The notes below the pieces were generated by a model that did no database searches, had not been told where the DNA came from, and worked only from the letters and a program-made list of their open reading frames with translations. Both the position numbers and the translations under genes were made by a program. DNA of 64,000 bases from Holacanthus passer. Taxonomy: Eukaryota; Chordata; Actinopteri; Pomacanthidae. The stretch lies in contig JAFREQ010000046.1 of NCBI GenBank assembly GCA_025331565.1, positions 2,730,501-2,794,500 of the forward strand, read 5' to 3'. Positions 10,890 to 25,800 of this stretch are shown here, in pieces (position 1 is the stretch's first letter; each line of letters opens with the position of its first letter).

Positions 10890-13800
10890 ATGGCGAGACA
10901 AGGTGCATAACACAGTACAGTAGGTGTTTATGGTTAAAAGATCATATTGTTACCTACATCAAGAAAGTCAGTATTATTTTTATATGCTTATTCTTTTCTC
11001 CTCTCTGAAAACATGGATTTGCCTCCAGTATCTGTTGACTGTGGTTTGGCTGTTTGCTCCCAAATGACTCATAACTACTGTGTTTACATGCACTCCATTA
11101 TCCTGATCAGGTTTTTGGAGTATCCTGGTTATGTTGTGCACATGTAAACATCTCATTCTGGTTTCAGAAAGCTGGACCTGGAGTACTCAGGACACTATGG
11201 CACGTAAACACCAGATCCTTTTTTCTGAACATTCTTTGTTGGTACAGAACATCGTGACTGAGACGTTGAGAAATTGAGACACATCTGCAAGTTTTTTCAC
11301 ACTGATGGTTTGAATATGATATATTTTCAACAACAATCATTATTAATGTATTATTAATTATTGCCTCTTAGCTTAAGAACAATGTCCATCCAGTGGACTC
11401 AATCATTTGTGTTGCTAAACAGCGCTGCATTCACTGCCACTTGTCACATATCATTTGTCAGAAAAATCAAAGACAAATATAAATTACTGCAGAGGCTCCA
11501 GCTTGGAGTTGGAGAATTGATCAGGCTCTACTCAGGCATAATGAAGGCATGAGCCAAAACATGTTGGAATAAACCTAATCTTTTCCCCATTTAGAGAAGT
11601 GTGCATCTAATTCTTTCTCACTGTTTCTGATTCCTCTGATTCTTTGGCCCGGTTATTGGTGCAAAGATATAAAAATCCAGCAAGTATAAAAATGAAATTA
11701 CAATACAATTTCAGATTTTTCCTGACAAATATACCAGATAAAATGCAAACGTTTGTAGGAAAAATTACACTGAGCAGAGAGAAGTATCATGGCGGCAGGT
11801 GGGTTGTCATATAGGTAGACGATGAAAATGGCTGAAGTTGTGAACAGATGGGAGTAGGAGCTTATTGATGCAGCAAAGCACTGATCACATTTGCTGTTGA
11901 CTACAACTCTGCTGCCTCTCACAAACACACACCTGTCTAATTAGCTAAGCGGGAAAGAGAAAAAGAGAAAGAAACAGGTAACATCTGGACACAAAAAATT
12001 CACGGGGAAGAAAAATGATGCTTTCAGAGTCCAGCAGACGGGAGGGATTTCACTGTACCTGTCAGCAGCAGTTGTCTTGCTTTTCTTCTGAGATACTTTC
12101 TTGGTCTTTTTCTTCTTTTTTTGTTCGGATTCAGATTCACTGGAGCTCTTTTCAGATCCACTGGAACTCTTTCCAGAGTCACTGGAGGTCTTTGACTCTT
12201 CACTGCTTTCGTCCTCACTCTCACTGCCTGACTCTGTACAGACACACGAACAGGACAAATATCAAACATAACATGCATTTACGTTAAGTCATTACATCTC
12301 TATATAGTAGTTTTCATGGTTATTTCTTCACATGCGTTAGGGATCCACAGGAAATGAGGCATGCATGTAATCCCATGTTATAGTTTATAATTTTATCTCA
12401 CTGATATCAGCCTCACTGTTAACTGTTGACTCACACGAGGACAGAAACAAACCTTCACCACTGCTACTGCTGCTGCTGCTGCTGCTATCTTCACTGCCAC
12501 TGCTCTCAGATCCTTCATCTTCTTTCTCCTCTTCATCATCTGAGTAGAACTTGTCAGATTTGGATTGCTTGGTCTTCCCAACCAACGGTGCCCACTCTTT
12601 CACCTAAACAGAATAAGTGGTAAGAAGTGAAGTTCACAAATTAAAGAGGAGCATGCTACCAGATTTTGAATTACTCTGACACCTTATTCAGACGCATTGT
12701 CAAATAGTGTTTGCTAACAGTCGTGCGTCTCTTCTCTGAGCGTTTAAGTCTGTTGGACTTTATATTTATATTTATTTAGTCATCCTGGATAATGTGAATA
12801 CCCCAGATAAAAGACAGCTCATCATTGTTATCTCCAACTCCAATTCAACCAGGCACTTCATTTGGTTTGTAGTGCTGAACAAGTGCTAGTGAGTGATGAT
12901 GGTCATGACCCCTAATGTTATGTTGATACACAATTATTAAAGAGCCTTTTGAAGTGTGGTGCTCATTACCTAATATTTTACTGAATGTCATCAATTGAAA
13001 GCACTTTGCTCAGTGAAGTTATTCTCTGTAATGTTAACGCAAGAGAAATAGCATGAGAGGCTACTGCTGGGAACAATGACATCAGCAGCACTTTAACATG
13101 ATCTTTAATAAATTAGTGCTGCAAATAACGATTACTTCCATTATTGATTAGTTTACCAATCATTTCATCTACTGCTTGGTCAATGAAAAGTCAGCAAATG
13201 GCAAGAAAACTGAAAATGTTTACATTTGAGAGGGTGGAAACAGTGAACTTAAAAAAATTACTTAAACAATTATTGAAATAGTTGCAGATTAATTTAGCAA
13301 TCAATTAATCAACTACGTGCTGCAGCTTCATAAACCATGACAGTGAATGAAAGTTGGAATAAGACACGTATGAGGTGTGAATATGATGAGGTGGATCCTT
13401 ACTGGTTCTATGACCTCCACGTTCCTCACAGACTGGTCTGGAGCAACAGCTGGCCAGTCTGAGAGCTCCTGGTAACCAGCAGCTTTAATGTTGAGGCTGT
13501 GGGAGAGAGTGCCCAGCTGGAAACGGTCTCGATCTGAAAGTAGAGAGAAGAGAAACTGGAAAAAAGGCAGAAAATAAAACAAAAACCACTGGATTGACAA
13601 GCTGAGAGTGGTGAAAAGCAAAGGGCAGTGGTAAATCCATTTACACAAGTACTGCAGTTAGGCACAAATTTGAGGTACTTGTACTTTACTTTTCATGCCA
13701 CTTTGTACTTCCACTGCATTTCAGATGGAATATTATATTTTAAGTAAGTGAAATTAGTCAAATTACTTTTACATTGAATACTTTAAGAACATTTTCCTGG

Positions 13801-16800
13801 TTATACTTTTTAATGCAGGATTTTTATTTGTAACAGAGCATTTTTAGTGTGGTAGTAGTAGTATGCTGGTAGTATTAGTACTTTTACTTCAGTGAAGAAT
13901 CTGAATACTTCCTCCATCACTGGGAAGGGAAAGGTCATTTTAAAGTAATGAAAAATAAAACAAAAAATAAGAGCAAAACTAAAGGAAGTGTAATGAGTGG
14001 TGGAGAATTTGGGGGGATGGCAGATAGAGGATGGTTCAAAGTCACCTCAGGCTGTTTTTAATAAAGGCTTAACTGTCACTCTACACATATAGAATACTCG
14101 AATATAAGATCCAAGCATCCCCACCCACATCCCACACATGCTTTTAATACCAACTCTCTGCTTCTGTGTGCACACACACACACACATACACACATTCACT
14201 CTCACACAGAAAGATAATCAGTGTCTGTGCCTTGGGAGGCATGCTCTAAAAACTGTGCTTTGCTAACCAAAAAGAGAAAAAAGACTTCACTGTGAATATT
14301 AAGAATGACAGGGGTGGTTAACGCTTTCCATAAACATCCAGTAGGTGCAAACTGCCTCTGAATTTTAATGTTGTAGGAGGCAGTTTCTGTCCCTTTTGTC
14401 AAGGAGGGAGAGAGAGAGAAGAGACAGCTAAATGAGGGAGATTTTTTTTCCTCCGAGTGTCTGAAAAAGGTTAGCATTAGCTCAATTATTTACCCATCTC
14501 ATTAGTCCAAGGTAAAGGGGGTCTGACCTAACTGCCCTTCAGAGAGACAGACACACCAGAATAATAAAACCACTGCCTGAATCAACTTTGCATACTTCCT
14601 GAAATAGAGCCACTAGACGAGAAATGGATGAATTACCACAGAGGAATGGCATTTAATCTAAAACTTCCAACCTAGCAAGAGGAATTAATGTGTTTCAAAA
14701 TAAGGATATTAGGTTGATATTATAAATGTATGAAGTACCTTTGAAGGAAGACTCGAGCACAGGTGCTGGTTTGGGGGCCAGCAGGATGCGGCGAGCGTAC
14801 TTGTTGAGGGCGCCGCTCTTCTCGTTGGGAACTATCAGCTGTCTTATGAAGCGCGTTCGGTCTCTGATGTCGTAGCTCTGGTCGTATTTGCCGAGGTTCA
14901 GGATGTACTGGGTCAGCAGCTTGGTCTGGGTCCAGAGAGGGTGAGGAGGGGGGAGAAAGAAAGAGAAAGAGGTCAGCACATAAGAAAGCAGACAAGGATA
15001 AAGGAAAGTATTTGGAAGTAAAGACTCATGGTATGAAAGACGATGAACATACATGAGCGATTGTTTCATCTAAATATTGGTAAGAAAGAGAATGAGTGTA
15101 TCTCCCGAAATGTTGAATTTGTCTTTAAAATCAATAAAAACTGTGATATAGCCATAAGCTTCACATAAATCCTATTGAACAGAGCAAGAATTGCCATTAA
15201 TTCAACCCCTTTTGTCTCCTCCTTGTTCCCATATTTTAGTTCTTATTTCAACCAGGATAAGTAAAATGCTCGTCCTCTGGCCCAAAACAGAGAAAAAGAG
15301 CACTTGCACAGACATATTATTTAGGCAGACATTAAAAAAAAACTGCTGCTGCCATGAATGCAGCATTATAACCAAAACCCTTTTCTGCATTGTCTCCCTC
15401 TCTCCTTCTCTATCCACCCTGAAACATTACGAGGAGCAAGAGCTGTAATAATGTGCTCGTTTGAGGAGGCAGTGTCTGGGCTCATAAACCCGGCTCAAAG
15501 GCCAAAATCACCCCATCTAAGTGAATGGGCCTGTAGACACCAAGCTGCACTAGGAGATGCTCCATTATGTTAAAGCTGTCTCATTCACAGCTCTATATTT
15601 AAACTCTGAGCTGCAGAAGTGCTGCAAATTACTGCAAAGCTGTGTCTTGTGAAATAAAAAAGCTAACAGAATAATTCATATTTAGATATCAGGAATCACA
15701 TATATCTCTTTTTTAATAGTTACCATGTATGCGCTAATTTATTTTCTTCATCTTCACTTTCAACACAATAAATGTCTCTTGGCCCTGGACATATTTTATA
15801 TATTGTATGTTGTACCTGCTTGGAGTTGGTCAGGTAGAGTTTGGCTGCGAGGTTGACAGTCTGCAGCTTCACAATGTCCTCCTCTGCTGTGAAAGTCTTT
15901 GCCATCTTACGGAGAACATCAGGTGCAATTTTTGGCACCCGCTCACAGTACTCTCCCATCAGCCACAGGATGCTGGCTCGGGCCATGGGGACCTGCAAGT
16001 TCCGGTGAAAACAAAGAGACAGAGCAGGAGTTACTCGGAGTACCGGCATGAATGTTGTCACTTCTTCACTTGTTTCTGTCTAAGCTTCCACGTTGAACAA
16101 ATACAAACAACAGTACTGATAATATAATGATGCATCATACAGTGATGTTGTCGAAGAGCTTGGCCATGTGTTTGATGATCTCACTGTGCTGGGTGGGCTG
16201 AGTCTGAAGCAGCTTCTTGATCACCACCACACTCTCAGCCACCACCGTCTCTGCAAAGACAAAGACGGCACGTTCTCACAAAAGACACAAAACCAGACAC
16301 CTTAATATGCTGAGGAAGGTAAACACTCTATGACACTGCAGGTATCTGTAGACAGTGAAGGTACTGTACCGTCTCTGTTGGAAAGCAGCAGCACCAGCCC
16401 GTTGAGACAAGTGTCTGTCACCTCAGAGATGTTGGTGGCACACCTGCCGATGGCCTGAATGGTGGCTGCCGCAAACGCCTTGTCCTGACTCTTCACGTAG
16501 GTCTGAGAAAAGACGAGACAAGAGAAGAGAAGAGAAGAAACTGTCACCAGGATGAGTAATCTCAAAGTGGGTACTAACTCTCGACTCCTAGCCAGTTACA
16601 GGTAAATCCTGAAGAAACAAAACACAAACCTGGAATTCCCTCAGAATAGTGGAGATGTTGGCTTCATTGGCCAGGTTGGTCAGGATCTCCAACTACAAGA
16701 GGGAAGTTGGTTGAAGTGTGGGCTTAAGTAAAGGTCAGAAAGATTTTGTAAAATGATGTTCAGAAGTAATTTAAAGTCGTAGGTTGACTGTTACCTTCAG

Positions 16801-19800
16801 TGTTTTGATATGTGTGGCATCTGTAGATCTCACATAGAAACTCTTCATGAAGGGCTCGAACATCCCCTGTTTGTTTGGAGATAATTCATGTTATTAAGCA
16901 GCCTGCTTCAATGCAAGACACCATTATTGTTCTGTTGTCCACAAGCAGACTCACCTTCCTCTGAATGGACATCGTAGCTATATTCTGCAGCACAATGTAC
17001 TGCACCTCTCTGTGCAAAAGAGAGACAATAACATATTCAGACATCAACCACAGCTGACTGAGGTGGAGGCACACAGAGAGATGCAGCATATCTTTAGCAT
17101 ATTACCTGTGGCTTCTTAGTAGTCGAACCAGTGACTTAGTGACGATGCTGACTTCATGCTTAGGGGCCAGATGCCAATAGAGCTGAGCGACAGCCATCAC
17201 CACCTGAAACACACCAACACAGGCAGAAATTAAATGGACTTAAATATTTGTTGAGTTGTTTGTTTTAATTTTCCATCCTTTTCCAAAAACTCTCCAACTC
17301 TACGTGTTGTTTTTTCATTATTTCATGTTTTCTATCACTCTGAAAAGCACTTTGTAACTTTTAAGTGCTTAGTTATTATTGTTATTATTACACCACCTCC
17401 AGTATATTACTGTACCATCTGTCTACCCAAACTAAAATTAAATTCCTTCACATGCATCTTTTAACACCCTACAAAGGCACTCATGACATGACTCTATGCA
17501 GGTAATTTTTCAGCGGAGCTTTAAATAGCAGGCGGACGTGTGTCCATCGTTGCAGGCAGAATGAAAGGGTTTCAGGCGTCTATGAAGATGGAGGATGTCA
17601 CTGTGTTGTCGCGAGTAAAAGACACAGCATGTCACATTTTAATCAACACTTTCATTTTGGAGCATTTTTCCTCCCGCTGCTACACAGCGACAGAGACCTT
17701 GAGACTCGTGGGTGATGGAGATCTGCACTCACCATGTTTTTTATCTTTTTTTTTCTGGGGGGGTGCACTATGGCAGGTATGTGCGTGTACTCTCATTTAT
17801 CTGTCCAGGTGCGTGTGTTGTATTTGTGTAAGGGCTACAGCAGCACTCGTTGAATGGCATCAGAAACCTTGAGCAAGGTTTGTATCTCTTAAAAAACAAC
17901 ACACACTTTTACACAATCTACACTTTTCTCACACTTTAAACAATGAATTTCAGTCATCTTCATTTCAGATGTGTGTTGGTTCCTTGCTGTATATGTCTGT
18001 GTTGAAGTGTCCATCTAACTCACCGCAGTGTTCCTGCTCTGCAGTAGAGGTTTAGTGTTCCTGAGCAGCAGTCTGTGATCTGGATCCATGATGTAGGGTT
18101 TGGCCTCCATCTGCTCTTTTTTCTCCTCAGAGTCGGAGTCATAGAACGCCTTCTCATTATTCTCATCAAACATGGCACCCTGAAACACAAACAACACAAT
18201 ACATCACACTACTGTGTTAAACTGTCTTCCACAGACATCCACCATCACAAAACATCTGAATTATTGTGAACCAAAACCAAAATTATTGTGGTACTAACGT
18301 TTAACTTGAGCTGACAGAATACTGGCTTGGATTATATTTTATATTGGCATTAAGTGTCTAAATACTTTTTTTACTTTCCCAGTCTGTGATTTTCATTCCC
18401 AAGGAGACGTAAACTTCCATTTCAGAATTTCCAAAAACAGCAGCTCACTGTAGTTTTAGCAGCACAAAAAGGAGTGAATTATGCATTTGTTGGGGACTAT
18501 TTTCAGGGGCGGATCGATCCACAATTGGTCTCTAGTGAGTATTTGGGGCTGCAGGAAAGTGTTTGTGGTAGTAAGTTCAAATAAACTACAAAGTGTGTGT
18601 TAGTCCTTGAGGCGATGAGTTCCTCACCTCCTTCCAGGGACTGGTGAACTGCGTCCTGGCATAGCGTGTCAGCATGGAGATGATGACCACCTGCCCCCAC
18701 TCCTCCACGTCCACCAACAGGTTACACAGTTTTCTGTAGTTCTTATGGATCAGGTCAATGCGATCTGGACACACTTCTTCAAAAGCCATCACCACGCTGC
18801 CAGCCACCAGCTACAGAGAAGAATGAAGAGAGGAACCAAGTCATGAGGGAAAGGCTCATGTTGTTTTATTTCTCTCCATCATGTTGCTAGAAGTTTTAAG
18901 GATATTTAGCAGATTTGTTTAACAAATTGAGCAAATACTTTATCTCTTTAAAAAGCTGTATTATACAGACTCTAGAGAGGTAAAACAAAGTGACCCTGGT
19001 CAAAAAAGTACTATTATTGCAGTTAAAAAACACAATACCAATTTACTACTTTGATTAGAACATACGGTTCAGTCTCTAAGTAGTTAGTTGATAATTAGAA
19101 AATATTTGCTCTTAAAGTTTTAACCGACAGAAAGAAATCCATCAGTGAGAGTGTTTCTCGTATTGTCCTGATAAATTACCTATTTTTTTTCTCAGGTACA
19201 AAACTCATTTTATGTTCAATTCATGGAGAAAAGAGGACAAGGAGGAGGCAGCAGCTGAGGGAGGCAATAATCAACCATGTTTTATTGGAAGAAGGAAAAA
19301 ACCCATTTGGCTGTTGCATGCCCCCCCCCCCTCTCCAGCCGCCTGCTGGCTCGCTGACTGACTGCGAGACTGAGTGACTGACGTGGTGTATTAATATGCA
19401 AACAGCATTATCACGGGCAGGCGAGGGTGAAGAAGAAGAGAAAGGGAGCAGAATCTGGTCTTCCCAATTAAAGCCTTCTGGCCCCTGGTGGCCCTGTGGG
19501 AAACCAGTGCATTTACCCATCAGCATTGTCATGAGCCTGCATTGATTGCGTGAGCGTGTATGAAATGTGTATGTGCACGGCCGCTGTGTGTAGACTCAGA
19601 GAAATCTGGACCTTAAATCCGAGTGACGATTAGCTTTTCTGACATTCACACGCTAACATTGATGAATAGAATACTAGAGGGATCAAACAACTTCATTTTA
19701 TGGCATCACTCTGATGTATGAAGTGATATTTACTTAGTGACCCACAGAAATTCTATGTATATAAAACAATGACACCTGCAGCTGGTAAATACATGAAAAA

Positions 19801-22800
19801 ACTAGCTCAATGTCAACAGTCTTTAAAATGCATTGTACATATTATACATAACATCTTGTCTGCCAGTACAAATATGCTCCAGTTTATTAGGTGCAACTGA
19901 CTAAAACCAATGTAGTCTAATACAGATCTCCTGCAATAATTAATAAGGGTAATAATGTTCAGTTTTTATATGTATTTATATGTACACTGCATTATATCTC
20001 ACCATGAGTACAAACATCACACTTTAGTAAATCTGCATCAAATGAGTCTTCTTGTCTATTTTATTTATCTCCAGCAGGATAAACAATAGTGTTTTCTATA
20101 GGTGGAAAATAAACTTTATAAAGTTTCTGTAAATATGTGGATTAATCTGGGAGAAATCAACTGAAGCACAGAAACGTGTAATATTTGGTTCAGTGTGCTA
20201 CAAGCAATCATACAGGTAATTCAATCATAATGTGGACTTAAAGGAACGACATGTGTATCTATGTTAAAGTGGATTCACAGCAGCTTGAAGCTCGGCACGG
20301 CTTCTCAGCTAATATCTCTGCAACACATTCTATTGTAGATAAACCCACTCAAAGCAGTCAATTAGAATATATATTTTCAGCATGTAATGGTGTATATTTT
20401 TGCCTCGCTCTCCCCTGGCGCTCTGCCTCGGCCTCTCGCGTCTCTGAGGCTATTACAGACAGGCAGCACTGTTCCCCAGCATGTGGATCCTGCTGCAAGG
20501 CTTTGTGCATTCTCTACCAACTTCCCCCATTAGACACAGCTCCAAGGTAAACTACATGCACCATCAACAAAACTGACACTCCAATCTATGGAGTTCATAC
20601 ACCTCCTCCCCCTCCTCCTCCTCCACCTCGACCATATTATCTACCCTGCGTGACAAGCCGGTAATGGAAAAATCACACTAAGCAAATGGTTCTTCTAATA
20701 ACAATAAATTTCCTATAAAATTATGAAGGGCCCAAACCGTTTCCTTGCATCTATTTTGCTATGAATTCTAATTAGGGTGCCAGAGAGGCAGAGAGTGCTG
20801 GGTCATCACGCCAGAGACAACGTACGCCTTTTTGATTGATGGCCCGGTGTGGGGTCGGCCTATCCTCCCTTCGTTTGCTCCTCTCCTGCTCTCTTCCTCC
20901 TCCCTCCTTTTTCTCTTAAATTAATGGGCATCTCACCTAGCCCCTAATCATAGTATCCCCCCCCCCTCGCCCCGTCCCCTGCCCCTCCTTTCTGTTCTCA
21001 TTTCAATTTTGCAGAAGGTGCACAGGGAGGGAGGATGGGAGGGATCGATCATTTATCTTGTAATGGCTGGATAATAGATCCATCACGGTAAAACAGCTGC
21101 ACAAACTCCTATGTTGTCTCTGTCATCAGGCCTTCCCATTTTCTCTTTAAACCATCTTGCCTATAAGCAGGCCCCCCGTGTGTCACAGCCATTTAACCAA
21201 ACAGGCACATCTGTAAAAGTAAATGTCAGGAGGCCTGGACACTGCCAAAGACTGGAACAATAACCAAATGTTTCCTTCTCCTACCGGCAGCATAGTGACA
21301 TCAGCTAAAGAGCATTTACCTAAATGAATTCACTTATCTGTGGTTGAATTGATTAATTAACATCCGATTTGGTAAAACTGTGTTGCAAACCTAAAGATGT
21401 CTGGAAAACTGTCTGTTTCAGCTTGAAAAGCCAAACTAAGGTGGAAATAGAGCTTTTTAAACAGCAGATATTTGACATGTCATGGCAGGAAAAGTACAGG
21501 TGTAATTAATAACCTTAATAACGGCTGTGTTCCCTTTAGCTGAGCCACATCCAGAGCCTGACTACTGTTCCTGCTGTTCTATACTCGGACACTTGATGGA
21601 ACTGAGCATCATTAGCGCAGTTCGTTTCACCTGTGAAAATAAAGTGAGGTTGACTGAAACCTCTAAATTTACTGGTATGTGTGATTATGTTTGTCTGTAC
21701 ATGTTCAAGTACCTAATGCATGCTGGGACCTGGCACCCCAAAAGAACAAGTGGTATAGAAAACAAAGAGTTTAATATGCAAATAAATGTCATCAGCTATT
21801 CACAACGTCAATTCACACCACCTTATTTTAGCTTTGTAAATACATTTCAAGTCAACAGAGCTGGAAGGATTATTTGACTCATGATGATTGATTAACTCGG
21901 AAACTAATTTCTTACACAAAAATGGCAAAAACTTCCTGGTTTCTGCTTCTCAAATGTGAATATTTGACATTTCCAATAATACACGCAAGAGCATCTTATC
22001 AGCCCTGTCTGGTAAATGAACACATCTCTCTGTTAAAAATTTGTAGGCTCCACACCCAAGCTGAAACAACTCTCATGACATCATCAGGCGTTGTTTTGTC
22101 AGACTTGACAAAACTCCTGCAGAGCTACAGACAAACTTCACAAGCAGTACAGTGCTCATCATGACTAGGTATGTGCAATCTGTGAAGTTCCCCTTTACAT
22201 GAAGCCACATGTTCACCCTCAGTAACCCACAAAGAGGCTCTGGCAGCACCGATTCACCTCCAGGACGTCCTTAGGTAGTTTCTCTCACCATATAAAAAAC
22301 AAAATAAAACAGCAAGAGGACTGTCGTTGTGGGACTTCTAAATGCTACATGGTATCGTCTGAGCATTGCAAAAATGCATTGCTTGATAGCTATTAAGTAT
22401 CCACTATGTTTGGGTTTTTCACCATTCATCACCGACTGATAGTGCTGGTGCGTCTGTGTGATGATAGTGCCCTCTCTCTCTGTCCCCCAGCCTCACAATG
22501 TGGGCTCCAACGGGGAGAAGTCATCTGTCTTCGTTAGCGTCTGGGGCTAAATATGCTATGCATCTGGTACTGGGCTTTCCATCCCCCCTTGGCCTAAGCC
22601 GCTTTGTTTTGTTTGTATAACGATAGGCATACGCTATGAATACATAATAACAACAAAGTGTGCACGTACAATCACAATGCACTCTGCATTCTGTAGCCGA
22701 CGTCTACATATTTGAAATTGGCATTTAAACACCCTTAGTATTCACTGTGACCTCCTCAAATTAATGTGCTGCCTGCTGACTTCTAATGGGCTGCCGGCAT

Positions 22801-25800
22801 TGTGTCTGTGACAGGCCTAAACACAGGATTTGAGAATCTAACTCATTTACGGTCCATTTTGGGGGAAAAAAAGAGAAGAAGTTGGCCTTTGAGAAAATTA
22901 AGCTGACACTAGCATCAGTGCAAAAATTCCTTCCAAATGGACACTTAACAAGGAGCATCTGAAGATGTGTGGGTTTAAGTGGGTGTTAACAAACCGTGGC
23001 ATTGCCGAATGAGCTGTGGGATGGAGAGCTAAGAGGAGAACCGCTTGACTGGGGCGCCCTCCAGTGGTCTCCGACATGGAAACTGTACCGTGTGACGCTC
23101 AGCGCTCGCTCTGTACTTACTGTGCTTTTGTCTTTCAACAGTTTCTCTATCACTTCGATCAGCTGCTCTTTCTGGTCTGCATCCAGGCTGAAGGCAATAG
23201 AGAGAGACAAACTGTCAACTAAGGAATGGCAATTATTCACATAACATGAAAACTTGATGGACTTACAAATTAAATTATGTCCCGTCCGTGTGCTCAGAAT
23301 ACAGAGGTGTCAGTGTGCTTACAGGGGCTCAAGTCAACAGTCTATGAGCAGGTTTTGTCTTCTGGTCAAGACTGTGACAAAAATCTGTTGCATTCAGTGC
23401 TCCCCACATAATATAATGTCAGTAGTTTACTCTATAGTGAACGATACATTGAGATTGTGGACAACAACAAGCAACAAGTCGATTCATTTTTTGGCAGAAA
23501 ATAAAGCGGCAACTATTTTGATAGTTGATTAATTGTTTTAGTCCTTTTGCTGCTTTTCTTTGTCATGTCTGATTGTAAACTGAATATTCTGGGGTTTGGG
23601 ACCATTGGTTGAATAAAACAAGAAGATAACTGATAAGAGCAAGAGGACTGCAGGGCAGAACCCCTTATATCAACATTACCTAACACTGACTGTATCAACT
23701 GCTCAGTTCATTGCTCAGGAACGAGGCTGTAAGGAGAGTCAGTCAAGTTAATAACCACTTGTTAACTTGACTGACTCAAACAACATCTGTACTGCACCTG
23801 TAGAGCTTCTGGATAGCATGAGCCGATGTCTTCCTGACATATGGGGACAGGTCAGCTGCCGCCTCCTTGATGGCCAGCATCATGATGGGGACAATTATGG
23901 GCACCCGGATACTGGACAAAACCCTCAGTGCACTGGCCCGGATGAACTGGTTTGGGTCCTGCCACAGTGAAACAGAAAAAAACCCCATTATATCAGTGTG
24001 TGAAAGAACTTTTTCTACTGATAATGATTACTGCATTTGAAGTATTTAACAGAACATCAAGCTTAGAGATTATATGCAACTTTCCCAGTGAGATTTTGCA
24101 CCACAAAAACACTGATGTCATATACAACAAAAAGAACAATTAATGTCTCAGCAATATGTAAAACAGGCAAGAAATGAATGATATGAAGAGTACAAAATAT
24201 TTTCTAAATAATATCAGTATTGTCCAATCCCCGAAGTTGCTTGCTGACTCAACTGTAGGCGTGTATCTATACTTAAACATTACAGCTTTTAATCATGTTG
24301 ATGGAATGAAGAGAGACAGAAAGAGACCAGAAGTAGAAATGTTACCTTGAGGGCCCGCTGGAAGGTGCTGATGGACAGCAAAGCCAGGTCCTGCTGCTCC
24401 TCTGCATACCTCACCAGGTACACATATACAAGCTTCTTAAGCTGCAGAGGACGATTAAATCAAGCAGCAGTAAATTGAAACAGCTGTAAAGTGAATTTAA
24501 AGCAGCACATGAGGAAAAAAGCTGTGTTCTAAAGGTTGAGCAGGTTTATGTGAGAGGATGTGTGGTGTGTTTTTACATCCAATAAAAGATAAAAGACTGA
24601 AGCTATAAAAGGAATAAATGAACAATGATGAATGAAACAGGGAGAGTCTTCTCATCGCTTCTCTTTTTCTGCAGGAGTTTATTATTTCAAGGAGTGAAAC
24701 AAAAAGTTGGTATAGAAAGTTTTCCTGTGTTGATATCACTGGCTGCAGTCTCCATCCAGTGTTGTTTCAGGCACAGAAAGAGGTTATGTATTTTGTTCCT
24801 TTCAGAAATTGCCACTGAATTATTTCTTTTCTCGCAGGAAAGCCTGAGATAATATTTGTCCTGCTGCGCGACAAGTTTAACTGGAGGCCAAAGGTTGCTC
24901 CTCTGCTGATTCACATCAGTGATTCAGAAAAAAAGAGGAATTGTCAGAGCTGGTTTCTGCCCATGAGGCTGCACATTCATAGATAACAGAAGTGGAATAA
25001 AGGTGAGTTTGAAAAATGATGATTTACTTCAGGAACTATTTATAATTTCATTTAAGGGCTGATTTAAGGTCGAGGTCAGGGGTAAGGTTACATTTTGGGT
25101 ATCGCTAAGAGCTTAATTAGTAATCAGTGCCATGCTTTCTAATGCAGCGAGTATCGACCTGCAGCAGTGCACCACAGTTCTCAATCATCGTTCTGGTCAT
25201 TACTGCTGGAATTAATGGCATTACTCACTATAAAAGGAGACACAACCCATCTGCCCTCAAGGATCTGGTTTCTATAACCACAAAGCACACGAATGATTTC
25301 ATTCTGAAGCGCTAAAGAGGCGATTAGGGGCTCTACAACTTGCTCAGCACCAAGTGAAATTCTTGTTTTTTATCATTTCTCTTCTTTTCACTTGAATATG
25401 AGCCCAGAAGCAAACACAAGTACGCCAAAACGTGCAAACTCACACATTCACGTATGAGATTTAAATGAAGGGCAGCAGTGATTAAAGAAAATAAAGTGCA
25501 CTGATATGAAATCACGCAACACTGTCGATAACCTGCATGCTCTTGCGCTGTTTTCTAAGTGGGGATCAATGGCAGCTCACGGTGACGAGGAGAGAAGGGA
25601 TGAGGGTGGAAATAGGAGAAGAGGCCATTTTTAGTGAGAGACACTGTAGGTGAGTGTGGAACGGCTAGGAAAAGAAAGCGAGAGAGAGAGAAGCTCGTAC
25701 TACCTTAGCAGCTGGTGTAGGAGAGGTGGGAGACAGAAGACGTGACTGTGGGCTCTCTACTGCCAATTACATCCACCCACCTGCTCCCCTACCCTGCCAC

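Larger units (their letters stand above)
9815..12058. other. ap3b1 intron 19
   Basis: This intron holds a CNE-like block at about 10200-10830 with an internal 26-bp duplication, a GT repeat at 10848-10887, and a small inverted-repeat element around 11082-11210. No exon is seen. Confidence 0.6.
12604..15815. other. ap3b1 introns 17, 16 and 15 (apart from exons 17 and 16)
   Basis: Intron 17 contains an ATCGATTA-type repeat (13112-13330). Intron 16 contains a TIR-bounded repeat (13626-13922) and a short CA run near 14168-14186. Intron 15 shows nothing beyond AT-rich sequence. Confidence 0.6.

Noticed and set aside
12024..12278. Alternative frames across the ap3b1 hinge exons
   Set aside because: Shadow frames of low-complexity Ser/Lys coding sequence; phase and human hinge similarity fix the real frame.
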